A DNA stretch of 64,000 nucleotides from Diadema setosum (Eukaryota > Echinodermata > Echinoidea > Diadematoida > Diadematidae): NCBI GenBank assembly GCA_033980235.1, contig CM067070.1:27742627-27806626 (forward strand). The letters run 5' to 3'. The position numbers and the translations under genes were made by a program. Positions 11,506 through 22,182 of the stretch are shown here, piece after piece (position 1 is the stretch's first letter; each line of letters begins with the position of its first letter). The notes under the pieces are model-generated. The model saw only the letters and a list, made by a program, of their open reading frames with translations. It was not told where the DNA came from and made no database searches.

Positions 11506-11872
11506 CTAGCAATGTTAGTTACACAGACACAGACGGTAGCAGAATCTAGATATATCAATGATAACGTAATAATCTTGATTGAATGAGTATGATTGATTCA
11601 GGATGGGGGGGGGGGGTGAGGTTCTAGATAACCGATTTAAAGAACAACATAATGACATGCCGCTGTTTGTACAATATACTCTACAGGAACATTGGCAAAT
11701 GAAAACGGCTGCATTGAAACAATCAATAAACCAACAAAAGAATTCTAACGTCCCTAACTGCGCGGAGGGTATGTTTCAAAATAATGTTTTGCTAGAAAAG
11801 GGTCCGTGGAGTATGGTTACTGATCGTCGACCAGTCAATCGTCTATTTTGCAAGGACGGATGAAAACCTCGA
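11506..11872. other. Intron between NXPE-like exons 3 and 4, proximal part
   Basis: A G-rich run at 11604-11615 and an unsupported plus-strand frame (11603-11863). No repeat recognised. Confidence 0.4.
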
Positions 11873-12278
11873 TTAAAGGGATCGCATAGTTTTGGTTTAG
11901 ACCTACACGTATCTTCAGGTTTCTAACATTTTTTTTTTTTTTTTGTGAGATGATGAGAGACCCTTTATGAAATATGAAAGAACATGTAATTCCAATAGGA
12001 ATCAACGTTTATTTGATGAAAATTGGTTTTGAAATGGCCGAGATATCCAAAAACAGAGCGATCATAATAGAAGGTGGGACCCACCTTTTACTATGATTGC
12101 TTTATTTTACTTTGTTTTTGGATATCTCAGAAATTGCAAAACCGATTTTCATCTGATAAACTTTGAATTCCTCTTAGAATGCTACATGGCCTTACTATTT
12201 CATAAGTGGTTTCTTGGTATCTCGCAAAAAGTTTAAAGCGTAATTCTCATCTCCACCAATACTATACCATCCCTTTAA
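11873..12278. mobile_element. Foldback MITE family 2, copy C
   Basis: TTAAAGGGATCGCATAG at the left, CTATACCATCCCTTTAA at the right. Full-length copy inside the NXPE-like intron. A T homopolymer (11931-11944) expands the left arm. Confidence 0.85.
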
Positions 12279-12693
12279 CCTGAAGTTTTTAAATGATACT
12301 CTATAGGAATATCTCAGGAAGATAATAAACTTGCATTTTAAAATGTAAGCTCACTTTGTTCAAGTTAAAAAAGTGTAACGATATATTCGAGGACATTGTA
12401 AAGGAGCAGAGCAGTGAATGAATTTTTTGTTTAAATAAAAAGAATCTTGAGGGACGGACACATCACGACAAAAAAAAAAAAAAACACACAAAAAAAAAAA
12501 CCACACACACACACACACAAAACACACAAAAAACATATACTCTTTCATCAGAGGTACAGAATTATATAAGGATATACTATGTTGGGCGAATGAATGTCCA
12601 TACAACATACAAATCAAACCAAGAATGTAAATCAAATTAGAAAACTGAATAAAAAGAGACCTAGTATAAGTATCTTTACAACAACAACAACAA

Positions 12694-12726
<33 letters not shown>

Positions 12727-12859
12727 AAGTTTAGATGTAGTCAGTGTACTAGTCGCCCCCACATGTCAGAGTTGGTGCCCTTAAAAACCCAGATTCAGAG
12801 TTGGTGCTCTTAAAACCCAGATTTCTAGGATAAGTAATGTTTCTTTGTCCTCTACTTAC
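12279..12859. repeat. Intron with A-rich, (CA)n and (CAA)n simple repeats
   Basis: A-rich and CA-rich tract at 12470-12535, and (CAA)n at 12679-12727. Bases 12749-12859 extend the exon 3 frame beyond the splice donor and contain a 22-base near-duplicate ('cccagattcagagttggtgc' type) at about 12770-12815. Read-through past the donor would add 36 residues and stop. Confidence 0.6.
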
Positions 12860-13285
12860 GTCAGTGATGACTTCTGGTACGCATTTGCGGTCCTCAAAAA
12901 CTAGCTTCTTATCGACCGTCGTCATGTAGCGGCCGGTGAAGACCATTCTCGCCGGCTGGCCCGGCCCACGAATCCGCTCGAGCACTCGGACCGCCTCCGC
13001 GCAGTGGATCATGGACACGTGAATCTCCATCCTACCCGGCCATCGGAGGGTGACGTTTTCGACGTAGGTTCCGTTGCCGAGATCGTTCGTGACGTCAAAG
13101 CTTGTCGAAGACCTGCTCTTCGCCGTGTACAATTTAACGCGGAAGTAGTCCCCTCCATATTTCTTGGTTAGGTTCTGTTCGCTTCGCGCGTTGATACGGA
13201 TCTGTATCACGTCACCGACCTTGAAAACGCCGGGATTACGGACCAGCTCTACTGTAGAATATCTATTGCTCGTGAATGAAATTTT
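12860..13285 (-). CDS. NXPE-like gene, exon 3 (neurexophilin-like Ig-type domain)
   Basis: A 426-base exon of exactly 142 codons, phase 0 at both ends. Acceptor: pyrimidine-rich tract then TTTCTTGGCAG (AG 13287-13286). Donor: GAC|GTAAGTAG at 12859. It encodes 'TSNRYSTVELVRNPGVFKVG', 'KKYGGDYFRVKLY', 'NDLGNGTYVENVTLRWPGRM', 'IHCAEAVRVLERIR' and 'FTGRY'. 'YGGDyFRaKLy', 'l.NGTY...v.L.WpG' and 'lih.sEAv.vL.r.R' are hallmarks of the NXPE (FAM55) neurexophilin-like domain. The family consists of secretory or type II membrane glycoproteins, with a C-terminal PC-esterase domain in most members; the biochemical role of most is unknown. NXPE-like proteins occur across deuterostomes. GC and CpG content is well above the flanks, as expected for a constrained exon. 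This is the strongest host-gene call in the window. Confidence 0.9.
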
Positions 13286-13395
13286 CTGCCAAGAAATTAA
13301 AGTGAAAACAAAGTTCTGGTAAGGGCTTGAGAATCCGTCTGGCACCATTTCATATTTGCTTGCAATATATCGAAAGGGTCTAAAAAGAAACTTAC

Positions 13396-13460
13396 CTGGC
13401 TGACGCGGTTTGCCGGAATGATGAGTCGTTTTGGAGTATTTTGAGAAAAATAATAAAAGT
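13396..13460 (-). CDS. NXPE-like gene, exon 2 (stalk/linker)
   Basis: Short 65-base exon between a GGTCTACAG acceptor (AG 13462-13461) and a GCCAG|GTAAGT donor. To join exon 3 in phase 0 it must be read with two bases left over at its 5' end, giving 'FYYFSQNTPKRLIIPANRVS' plus Q, directly continuous with 'KISFTSNRYS'. It fits the variable stalk between the membrane anchor and the neurexophilin-like domain. Exon 1 at 25707 ends in phase 0, which does not fit this phase, so either an intermediate exon was missed or the true acceptor differs. A decayed paralogue of the 3' half of this exon lies at 19268-19310. Confidence 0.6.
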
Positions 13461-13568
13461 CTGTAGACCGACTTTTATTCCGGAAGGCTCCAGACTAACT
13501 CGGTCTCAGGGAAAACTCGACCCTATTTCAGACAATTTACACACAGTTCGTGATCGCCATGTTCATCA

Positions 13569-15025
13569 GGGGTGGTATTCTGAGACTGTTTTATCTTTGT
13601 TGTAAGTCTGTTGTAACAAATCGGTATTCTGAACACCGTTATATCTCTGTTGTAACTTTTGTTGTAACTTCTGTTGAAACTTGTGTTTTATCTTGCGCAC
13701 TCTTTGCCTGCGCATAACATTGTCTTAGGGTATGCGCACGCGCGTATAACAGTGGGCGCAAACCTGAACACCCATTAGATTACACGGTATTCTGAAAACT
13801 GTTTTATCTTCTGTTGTAAGTCGTGCCCCGTGCAAATTTATGCTTCTGAGATAAAACAGGGTGGAAGGTGTTTTAACTCCGTTGTAACTTTCGCTTTAAC
13901 TTATGTTAGATAGTGAGATAATTCATTAACTCAATATTGAGGTATGCGAGTTCAAAATAAGAAAGATATACAAAAAATAAAAACAATGTATGTACAGAAA
14001 GGCAAAAGATATAGCAGTTTGACAAATGTAAACTCATTCCACAATACAAAATTTGGTAACAGTAACATTGCAAGTACATTACGCGGAGCATACTGTAATT
14101 ATGCACATAGATAAAAACACAAACACATGAACAGAAAGGTTACCGGCACAGTCGGCAGTTTGTTTTAAGCACTATTCATTTAAAAAATATCTTAATCTTA
14201 AATATCAAAATATTAAACATTTCTTTTTTATATGATTTCACTATCTTCACCAATAAGAATTCATTATCAGTACCTTTGGGTGTTTCAAAAATATTTATTG
14301 CTGGGGATGGCGCGAATCCTGAGAAAAGTATTAAGAAGTCTAAGGCTCCATGATGGAATTTGACGTGTTATTGATCTTGTGAAGATAGTGACAACAACAA
14401 CAACAACAACAACAATAATACTAATACTTCTACTTCTATTATACTACTACTACTAATAATAATAACATGGCATTGCAAGGGCTTAACTTAATTTAGAAGC
14501 GTCTAGTTCCCCATAAACCATGAAATTTGGGTTCCTCTTATAAACGCCAGATATATTCTTATTTTTTAAACAAAATTTCAAATAAAAAGACTCAATCTGA
14601 GATAGCTTTGCGAATCCTCTACCGCACCAACTATACGGCAAAACCAGTAAGAAGGCATAATGATCAAGCTTCTGTTGTAACTTTACTATTTATCTCTGGC
14701 TCTCTTTACCTGCGCATGCCATTGTCCTATTTGTGCGCACGCCAGAGAATGAGCGCTTGTTAAAACGCGCATAGTTAAGCAAGGCGCGTTTTGCCCAAGG
14801 GAGCAATCTTATTGGTTAAAATGTCTTAGATGCTACTTCTAACAATATTTCCTATTGGAAATGATTATTGCGATGGGCGTGGTTATCATGACTAACAACA
14901 CCGTTAAAACAGTTTTCAGAATACTGATTTACAACTGTTTTAGCGGTGTTGTAACTCACAGACTTACAACACAAGTTACAACACAAGTTAAAACAGAGAT
15001 AAAACGGTGTTCAGAATATCACCCC
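13569..15025. mobile_element. DNA element with inverted ends GGGGTGRTATTCTGA (1.46 kb)
   Basis: The left end GGGGTGGTATTCTGAGAC (13569) mirrors the right end TCAGAATATCACCCC (ending 15025). Both arms (about 120 bp) carry repeated 'gttgtaac'/'gttacaac' and 'AACACCGTTTTATC'-like phrases. The interior has (CAA)n and mixed trinucleotide repeats (14390-14465) and a 3'-side arm relic (14680-14760), with no transposase. It sits in the intron just upstream of NXPE-like exon 2. No clear target duplication seen. Confidence 0.75.
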
Positions 15026-15380
15026 AACTCGGACCATTACTGCGAGTAGCCAGAACGCTACAATGTAGTTTATACAGGCCGCTCCCATATGCATAGTACA
15101 CCACACTGTACAATCCAGAGGGACAACCAATACAACTCATCCCGCCGTCAAGCCAAGCGAGGCCGAGTTATCCCCGAGTCCGAGTCAAGCCTGACCCCGT
15201 TCGGGTAAGTTCTGAGACTGAACGTTTATGGTTAATATTTCCCATTTTCGTCGTTACCCATCGAATATCTTGTTATTACAGCGTAATTCCGCACATTTCC
15301 TAGGCATACGTTCACATTTTGGAGCAAAATTTTACAACTTTTGCAGGCGTACCAGAACTTTGTTTGGGGTTTAAATTGTC

Positions 15381-15386
<6 letters not shown>
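15026..15386. other. NXPE-like intron sequence with a paralogue at 19.55-19.74 kb
   Basis: 'TTCGGGTAAGTTCTGAGA' (about 15200), 'ATTTTCGTCGTTACCCA' (15245-15261) and 'GCAAAATTTTACAACTTTTG' (about 15324) have diverged counterparts in the same order at 19554, 19613 and 19698. No exon recognised in it. Confidence 0.5.
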
Positions 15387-15448
<62 letters not shown>

Positions 15449-15475
15449 ATATATATATATATATATACATATGTT
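15387..15475. repeat. (TA)n microsatellite, block 1
   Basis: About 85 bp of nearly pure TA, directly abutting the hairpin element at 15466. Confidence 0.95.
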
Positions 15476-15688
15476 GATTAGGTAATCCACGTGTTGGCAA
15501 GATAAAAAGATAAGAAACAAAACTGGAACAAAATTCATGCTGTATTGTCAACACTTGAGAAAGGGCGGCGAGACGCTCGAAAATTTGTGTGTTGAAATAA
15601 ACCGTTGGTGATACAGCATGAATTTTGTTCCAGTTTTGTTTCTTATCTTTTTATCTTGCCAACACGTGGATTACCTAATCAACATATG

Positions 15689-15695
<7 letters not shown>
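15466..15695. mobile_element. Hairpin element, Penelope-like terminal signature
   Basis: Arms of about 85 bp are perfect complements ('ACATATGTTGATTAGGTAAT' left, its complement at about 15668-15687; also 'GAACAAAATTCATGCTGTAT'). The loop contains 'GAGAAAGGGCGGCGAGACGC' followed by 'TCGAAAATTTG' and 'GAAATAAACCGTTGG'. A 'gaagg..gcgag.cgctcgaaa..ttg' phrase resembles what I recall of terminal regions of Penelope-like retroelements, and flanking TA repeats are also consistent. The assignment is inference only. Confidence 0.45.
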
Positions 15696-15722
<27 letters not shown>

Positions 15723-15734
15723 ATATATATATAT

Positions 15735-15978
15735 GAAGAGTTTGTTTGCAAAAACCGATAAGTCCATATTTGCCAAATGGAGATATTTGCGATTAAAGGT
15801 CAGGAAAAATAAAGAGAATAATAAGAAAATTTTTGCTTCTTTTGACCATAACTTCAAAAATTTACCTTTATATGTAGTAACCAATATATCATTTAAAAGG
15901 TATTATTTTGTACTTTATGACAGAGGCGGTACTTCAAAATTTTCAAAAATGGACTTATCGGTTTTTGCAAACAAACTC

Positions 15979-15981
<3 letters not shown>
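15735..15981. mobile_element. Foldback MITE family 3, copy 1
   Basis: 247 bp with ~35 bp inverted ends: GAAGAGTTTGTTTGCAAAAA and TTTTTGCAAACAAACTCTTC. Flanked on both sides by (TA)n. Inverted orientation relative to the copies at 32716 and 44142. Confidence 0.9.
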
Positions 15982-16019
<38 letters not shown>

Positions 16020-16070
16020 TACATATATATATGTATATATATATACATAATTATATACATAATATATATG
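15982..16070. repeat. (TA)n and AT-rich microsatellite, block 2
   Basis: Interrupted TA/ATAC repeat immediately right of MITE family 3, with a matching block at 15688-15734 on its left. Confidence 0.9.
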
Positions 16071-16157
16071 TCTGAGAAAGAGACAGCGAAAGGGAAACAG
16101 AAAGAGAGAGGGGGATATGATTGATCGTATACAAGCTGGAGTACATTAAAGACACCA

Positions 16158-16290
16158 GGCCCGTGTTGCACAAAAAGATGCAACCAAACATAGGTAAAAA
16201 ATGATCAAATATAAGTCAGGTATTAACCAATCAGAGCCGAGTATTCAGAGACTTATATTTGATATGAACTTTTATGCAACATACCCACGT
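16158..16290. mobile_element. Small degenerate foldback
   Basis: 'CCCGTGTTGCACAAAAAGAT' at the left and 'CTTTTATGCAACATACCCAC' at the right are imperfect complements, as are 'TGATCAAATATAAGTC' and 'GACTTATATTTGATA'. About 130 bp, no coding capacity. Confidence 0.5.
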
Positions 16291-16668
16291 TTTCAAAGGG
16301 TATCTGATCTTACGATTGATGCAATTTAAACGTGTTAAATCTTAAATGAAACGTCACTTTTTTAACGAAGTAAGATTATACGACTAATATTAATCTCGAT
16401 TCACTGAGTTAATAGGGTCAATAAATTGAAAATAAGATCAATCATAGCTCATGATGTGGGCCCCTTGTCTTCCATTGGGTCCAGTTGTGAATACTATGGG
16501 TGATGAGGATTTGGTGAATAATGGTGTGTCATGTTTGATTGGTGGTTGGAGAACTATTTATATCTCCCGCCTGCTGTGTAGGGATTTTTATTTCATTTCA
16601 TTTCATGTATTTCATTCTTTCTTTCTTCCTTTAAAGTGTGACACGTTTTTATCCTCTCATTATCTACC
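16291..16668. other. Unassigned intronic spacer
   Basis: No exon or repeat recognised; pyrimidine-rich toward the right end. Confidence 0.3.
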
Positions 16669-16672
16669 TTAA

Positions 16673-17652
16673 CCCTATAAAGCCCAAGGGGGGGGGGGGG
16701 CACATTGTGCCCCCTACCATATTTTCGTTTGCCACTCCTACACCTTTTACTCGATTTCAACCAAATTTGGTGACTTTTCCTAAAATCTTATTGCAAACAT
16801 TTTGATATATAATTTAGCTATGTCCGATATTGCTGGTTGCCATGGCAACCGTAAACTGACAACCATGTTCGTCAGATTTTGCATGATTTTCTGTTCAAAT
16901 TTCTGTTAACAATATAATAATGGATGAAATGGGGGTTTTTTGGCTATAATTTGCTGAAGGACCAAAATGTGAAGTTATCATAGTTGTGAATTACCCTGAA
17001 ATGGTCTTCTTATTATTTCCTTAATTTTTTATATGACATAGGCATCAAACAATAGACATAATAGAATTAATCGAAAATACAGCATTTTCCAAAGACTACC
17101 CTTTTATTTTGTGTTATCTTCACACAAGCTTTGCCTGTAATATCATTTCTTCATCATATTATCAATCTGCAAACTCAAAATTTCAATATTTTGGAAATAT
17201 GAAATATGATACCAATATATGTACCCATTCCAAGCAATACATCATAGGTTTCATATATTTCTTTATATTGTATTGAATAGCGCCCCCACATGTTCACCTT
17301 GAGAAATTTCAACAGTAACAAAAATAGTGAAGGTTGACTTGCTTTTCCTTTGTGGTAAATATGAAAATGATTGATATGAAATAAAAACTTATATATACTT
17401 GGGATAAAGAAATACAAAGAAAAACACGATTTTAGCGTATTTCCTATGTATTTCTTTGTATTTTGGTTAATAGCGCCCTCAGTGGATGACCTTGGGAAAT
17501 TTCAAATGTTGTGTATGATTTGCTCTACCCATGTGCCAAATATGACGGTCATACATCATATAATAAAGAAGTTATATAGGGGGGGGGGGCACAATGTGCC
17601 CCCCCTCCCCCTTGGGCCTGGAAGGGGTCAAAATAGCTTGGGATTTATAGGG
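16673..17652. mobile_element. Non-autonomous piggyBac-like element (TTAA-flanked)
   Basis: 980 bp bounded by TTAA on both sides (16669-16672 and 17653-17656). Inverted ends: CCCTATAAAGCCCAAG and GGGATTTATAGGG. A second inverted feature is 'GCACATTGTGCCCCC' near the left end (16701) and 'GGGGGGGCACAATGTGCCCC' near the right (17582). TTAA target duplication with CCCT...AGGG termini is characteristic of piggyBac elements. No transposase ORF. The right TTAA is shared with the next foldback (family 2, copy D), so the two are abutted. Confidence 0.65.
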
Positions 17653-18025
17653 TTAAAGGGATGGTATAGATATGGTTGAAATGGCCAACTTCGGGTTTCA
17701 AACCTTTTTCATGACATGAGAAAGATTTTACAGAATATGAAAGAGCATAAAATACTAAGAGGAATTCAAAATCTATTTAAAAATGATTGGTTTTGAAGTA
17801 GCCGAGACATCCAAAGCGATCCTGATAAAAGGTGAGTCTGTTTGTTTTACTTTGTGTTTTATCGTTGATATCTCAGCCATTTCAAATCTAGTTTTCATCA
17901 AAATAAACTTTGAATTTTTCTTAGGATTGCATCCTCTTTAACATTTTATAAGTGGATTTGTAATTTTCTTGCAAAAACTTAAAAGCTGTATTCCCATGTT
18001 AGTCAAAACTTTACCATCCCTTTAA
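17653..18025. mobile_element. Foldback MITE family 2, copy D
   Basis: TTAAAGGGATGGTATAG at the left and TTACCATCCCTTTAA at the right; more diverged than the other copies. Confidence 0.8.
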
Positions 18026-18471
18026 CCTTTTGTGTGCTTTGAAAACCGAATGGCACGGAAAACCTCGAATAGCGTTGTGAACACTGTTTAAAGTCACTGA
18101 TACAGAAACGGTTATTAAGTGACAAGTTTTCAAGTATCATTGCCCCTATAGATTTGGTTGTTTTTATTCAAGTTTGATCTATTTTCAAGTGCTGGTTGTA
18201 GTACGTTTTTACTAGGTCAGATTTGCGGTTGAATATCAAGCCCGGTTTACGAATTGTAGCCAATCCAGAATGGCATAGCTTTGAATTTTTGGTATCCTGG
18301 ATGATCGAATCTCTTGGATAATAGCGGACACATCCTGCCACCGTCAGTTGGAGGGTACTGATTTTCATTTTGAGTGAGAGGTTCTTTTGATATCACCTTA
18401 GGTTGGAAGGCGCTATTTTGACATAGATTGTCCGCAGCATTGTGACATCACTGGCTTGAGTTTTCTTATTC
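18026..18471. other. Unassigned intronic spacer
   Basis: Nothing recognised; a 66-codon minus frame (18168-18368) has no support. Confidence 0.3.
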
Positions 18472-18798
18472 AAGATTCAAATTCATTTTCATTTCCATCT
18501 AATAAACAGAGAAATTATATACAATGTATAAGGAGGACGAGAAAAAATTACAAGAATAATGACTTGGCATGAGCAATATTTTAGCTAATATTTTGGTTAT
18601 ATTAAAAAGAAAATATATCCTAGCAGGGCTTTCCAACACGAAGACAAAAAAAAAAAAAGATTTGCAAAAAGAAGAATGATTATGAAGGACGAACAATTTA
18701 CAAATATTTACAAAAAAATTACATGATAACACACACTCCACTGCTCAAGCGAGACTGACTTGGATTCGAACCCACGCTCCAAGCCGTGAGTCACTCGA
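18472..18798 (-). mobile_element. tRNA-derived SINE with LINE-like 3' tail
   Basis: On the minus strand a tRNA-like head (about 18745-18795) contains the B-box GGTTCGAATCC preceded by 'CTCACGGCTTGGAGCG'. An A/T-rich body leads to a tail at 18472-18510. That tail, on the plus strand ATTCAAGATTCAAATTC then 'CATCTAATAAACA', closely resembles the 3' tail at 36965-37025 of the minus-strand LINE (ATTCAAGATTCAAGATTC, 'CATCAAATAAACA'). Confidence 0.6.
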
Positions 18799-19195
18799 TT
18801 AAAGGAAACCAAAACGTAAAAGAGAAATGTGGATTGAGTGAAAGCAGCAACATTAGTAGAACACTTCTGTTTATTCAGTGAAAGTTAGAGGAAAATCGGA
18901 CAATCGATGGAAAAGTTATGAAATTAGTAATTGTTTTTTAGGTGTTTTTTTTTTTTTATAGTTTTGGTGTTGAAACCGCTGGATGAGGAGACTACTAGAG
19001 GTTATGACATCATGTGAGGACAATAATATCAAGAAGATATAAAGGGAATTCCACAAAGAATCATTTTTCGTGAAAATTACATAATAACTTGATACTGACA
19101 TGTGTTAAGGGTAGCAAATATTCACTTGCTTTCTGAAAGAGGTAAGTGCTCTTTCATTGTGCTTTAGAAAAGTGAATGACATAAAGTTCTCGCAA
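18799..19195. mobile_element. Foldback MITE family 4, copy 1
   Basis: Starts TTAAAGGAAACCAAAACG; contains 'GCTGGATGAGGAGACTACTA' and 'GACATGTGTTAAGGGTA'. Related sequence occurs at 20888-21140 and 21690-22176. In the last copy the complementary arm is present (GATTGTCCGATTTTCCTC versus GAGGAAAATCGGACAATC here), so the full element is a foldback. Confidence 0.65.
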
Positions 19196-19215
19196 GAAAG
19201 GTTCAAAATTCATTT

Positions 19216-19745
19216 TCATGATAATCTAGAATTTGTTTGCAGGCCTCTATGCCAAGGACCTTTTATGGCTGGCGCGATTTGCCATGATAATGAATTGTTT
19301 ATGAGTGTTGTGAGATCAAACGTATGAAATGCAACAAAGTCGGTATATCCGAGTTTTATTCCTGAAGCCCTATCCCTGTACAGTAGTGGGTATGAAGAAT
19401 GAATCGAATCGTGCCCTAGCACTATGAGCCTCAGTATTAAATCACATGCAGCTAACAATCTGTTAGAATCGCGCATGATTAATACTACTATGGTCCGATA
19501 TATTATTGTAATTTTAACGTAACCGAATATGAAATGTCATGCATAATCCACGATCGGGTATGTTCTGAGATTGCATTACTTCAGGAGGACCTTTCTGAGG
19601 AATATTTCACGTTTTCGTCGTTACCCAACTGAAATCGCGTTATCACAAGTTTATCTACATACACACATTTCTTGATATTAATTTGCCGCCATTTTCTAGC
19701 AAAATCCGACATTTTCTGCAGTTATTTAATTGCATGGAAAACTAT
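19216..19745 (-). pseudogene. Decayed duplicate of NXPE-like exon 2 and flanking intron
   Basis: On the minus strand 'CAATTCATTATCATGGCAAA' and 'CGCGCCAGCCAT' (about 19300-19268) align with exon 2 ('CGACTCATCATTCCGGCAAA', 'CGCGTCAGCCAG'). They read QFIIMANRASH against RLIIPANRVSQ. The splice donor GT is replaced by AA, so this copy cannot be used as the original is. Similarity resumes at 19554-19740 with the intron at 15200-15340. The 1.46 kb GGGGTG element present between these blocks in the other copy is absent here. Confidence 0.55.
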
Positions 19746-20420
19746 ATTTTAAGTTTTAATTCATTCAGTTGATTTGATTGTAAGTGTCTTTTGGAAATGC
19801 CTATGTCCTGTAAACGGGCAAATAATCTTACCACGTTGTGACTATATTTAGGGAAGTTGGCCTACAGTTGTTAGGTAAGGCCGGAATGATATTATGTTTT
19901 TATAAATTATTGTATATAAGCAAGTGGTTTGTCGATAGTTAATGCACATGGCGGTAAATGCAGCAATTCAGGAACCAATCATGGTACTTTTCCTTTCAGA
20001 ATATTTCACATTATACAGTTACACACGGAAAGAGCATCAGAACACCACGGATTTGGTTCAATGGTTGTGAATGCAAGAGATTGTTGACAGACGCCTTCTC
20101 GTCGACAGAGATGATGGGACTCGTTAAACAGCAGGAAAAGGAAAACAATGCAAAAGCTATTATTTACACATACATGCAGAAAGCAGTTCATGACAAAAAC
20201 AAGAGCATCCTAAGAGTACAGAGTCCGAAGGCCAATAGAGAGACCAACGGTAGAACAAAATTTACTGAAGCGCAGAGAACAATAAATGTTGTAATTCTTT
20301 ACCTATATACCAATGATATAGCATTCATGTTCTCACGTCTCTGCTATAGTGACAGACTTTGCTCCTCCTTTACAGGATAAAACTACAGCTTTCCGCCCGG
20401 CCAAAGATTGATGGGTTACA
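19746..20420. other. Unassigned intronic stretch
   Basis: Contains a 140-codon plus-strand frame (19958-20380) with no recognisable motif and no splice context; kept out of the gene list. Confidence 0.3.
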
Positions 20421-20690
20421 ACTCGTTATTCCGAAGGTTCGTTATTCCGAAGGCTCTTTAGTCCGAAGATTCGTTATTTCAAAGGTTCATTGTTCCGAAT
20501 TTCATTTTCGGATTAACGAATCTTCGGAATAACGAACCTTCGGAAAAACGCCACAAATCTTCGGATTAACGAACCCTTTTTCATTTTCGGATTAACGAAC
20601 CGCTATGTATAGGGAATTTGTGTGTTTCGGATTAACGACCCTTCGGAATAACGACCCTTCGGAATAGCGAACCTTCGGAATAACGAACAG
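20421..20690. repeat. Palindromic tandem array of TTCGGAATAACGAACC-type units
   Basis: Roughly fifteen drifting copies of a ~16-bp word. Those at 20421-20500 are mostly in the orientation GGTTCGTTATTCCGAA; those at 20510-20690 are mostly the complement TTCGGAATAACGAACC. The turn is near 'TTCATTTTCGGATT' (20500). A single strand could fold into a long hairpin. Confidence 0.85.
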
Positions 20691-20887
20691 CACCCAATTG
20701 ATGTGCGATAGCTCTCCGACGTAAAGTGCATTATATAACTCACGGCAACATAGCTTCACACGAGAGATAAGTAGTCCGGATTTTTCATAAAACTTGCTCA
20801 TCCTCCAATAGATATATTTGACATACTGAAGGAAAATTTCATCTCGACATGTATCGTGCGTTGCAAAAATTTGCAAATGCAAGATAT

Positions 20888-21140
20888 GGCGGAAAACATT
20901 GAAAAAATAGAGGAGAATCGAGAAATCAATTCAAAAGTTGATTTCTAAAAATTTGTTTAAGATTCATGTGTCGTAATCGCTAGATAAGCACACTACAACA
21001 AGTCGTGATGTGACTGTGACAGTATTAAGTAGAACAATAGAAAGAAGAATTTTAGGGAAATCCACCTTTGAAAATATGCTTGCACAGATATTGACTTTGC
21101 TTCATTTACTGGACTTGACAAAAAGTCTGAGTGACTCTCA
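20888..21140. mobile_element. Foldback MITE family 4, fragment
   Basis: Diverged match to 18900-19080 ('GTAATCGCTAGATAAGCACA', 'AGGGAAATCCACC'), lacking both ends. Confidence 0.45.
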
Positions 21141-21689
21141 GTGCAGTAAGCAAAAGCAAAATTGATTGCTACGAACTATTAACGAAATCATACTATTGGT
21201 TCACTGTAAAATAAATCATTCTAATTCTCATTTCTTTAAATGCAAATTCTTAGGTATAGTTATTGTTTCGTTTTGTTTTGTTTTTTGTATACAGCTCCAA
21301 ACTCCAAAACACAGCATACTATCCTTCTAGTCTCTCAAAATGTTCCTATCCAGGTATCTTTTAATTTCATTTATGTCTCGTTATATTCCCTGTATCTTGT
21401 CCTCCTCGGTCAAATAATGAAAATACTCAGAATGTCAGTTTGTTAACCTGTTTGTATGTGTTTTGTTTTTTGTCAGTTAAAAATAAGGAAGAACTGTAAT
21501 AAACCTTAATAGTGCCCTGCAAGAGGTCATTATCCAAGTCATGCAAATGTTTATCGATAAGAGTGTCGTCCTCCTTTTTTTTTACATTAATGCAATGGAA
21601 GGTATGTTCCTATATCTATACGTAATCATCTATTTCTTTCGAGTTCTCTTTTTCATATGATGTGAAAATTTTTGATTTTGATATGATAA
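21141..21689. other. Unassigned intronic stretch
   Basis: AT-rich, nothing recognised. Confidence 0.3.
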
Positions 21690-22176
21690 CTTCGTTTGAA
21701 CATTTGTTCAAAAGTTATTAATCTTTAAAGTGTCTGCACAATCACTGCTGGATGAGAAGACTACTACAGTGTATGATGTCAGATGCGTGCAACGATATAA
21801 GGAAAATAAAAAGAGAATTTCAAAAAACTTTACTTTTTGGATAAAGTGCACATTTCTTCAACTTGTTACTGACGTATGTTAAGGGTAATACTATTCCCCT
21901 GCCTTCTGAAAGAGAGAAGTCAAGTGACCTTTTGTTATGCAGGAAAAGTGAAAGTATGTTGAATTTTCATTATTCTTTCTTTATATCGTTGTACACATGT
22001 GACATCACAAGCTTTCGTAGTCTTCTCATCCAGCCATGACTGAGCAAAAACTTCAAAAATTCATAACTTTTGAATGGATTGTCCGATTTTCCTCAAACTC
22101 TCACTGATGTGTTCTACTAATATTGCTGCATTCACTTAACCCACGTGTCTATGAAGGTGAACTTATCCTTTAAATA
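21690..22176. mobile_element. Foldback MITE family 4, copy 2
   Basis: Arms: 'GCTGGATGAGAAGACTACTA' (about 21748) and its complement 'TAGTCTTCTCATCCAGC' (about 22018). Ends 'AACTTATCCTTTAAAT'. Covers the family end to end better than the other copies. Confidence 0.7.
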
Positions 22177-22182
22177 GTCTGC

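Noticed and set aside
11603..11863. 86-codon plus-strand frame ending '...RPVNRLFCKDG'
   Set aside because: Begins in a G homopolymer, opposite strand to the NXPE-like gene, no family recognised.
15675..16183. Frames rich in Tyr/Ile across (TA)n repeats (also at 32472-32910 and 58305-58487)
   Set aside because: They are translations of TA microsatellites.
19958..20380. 140-codon plus-strand frame
   Set aside because: No recognisable motif, no splice context, and composition like the surrounding intron; length alone is not enough in this much sequence.
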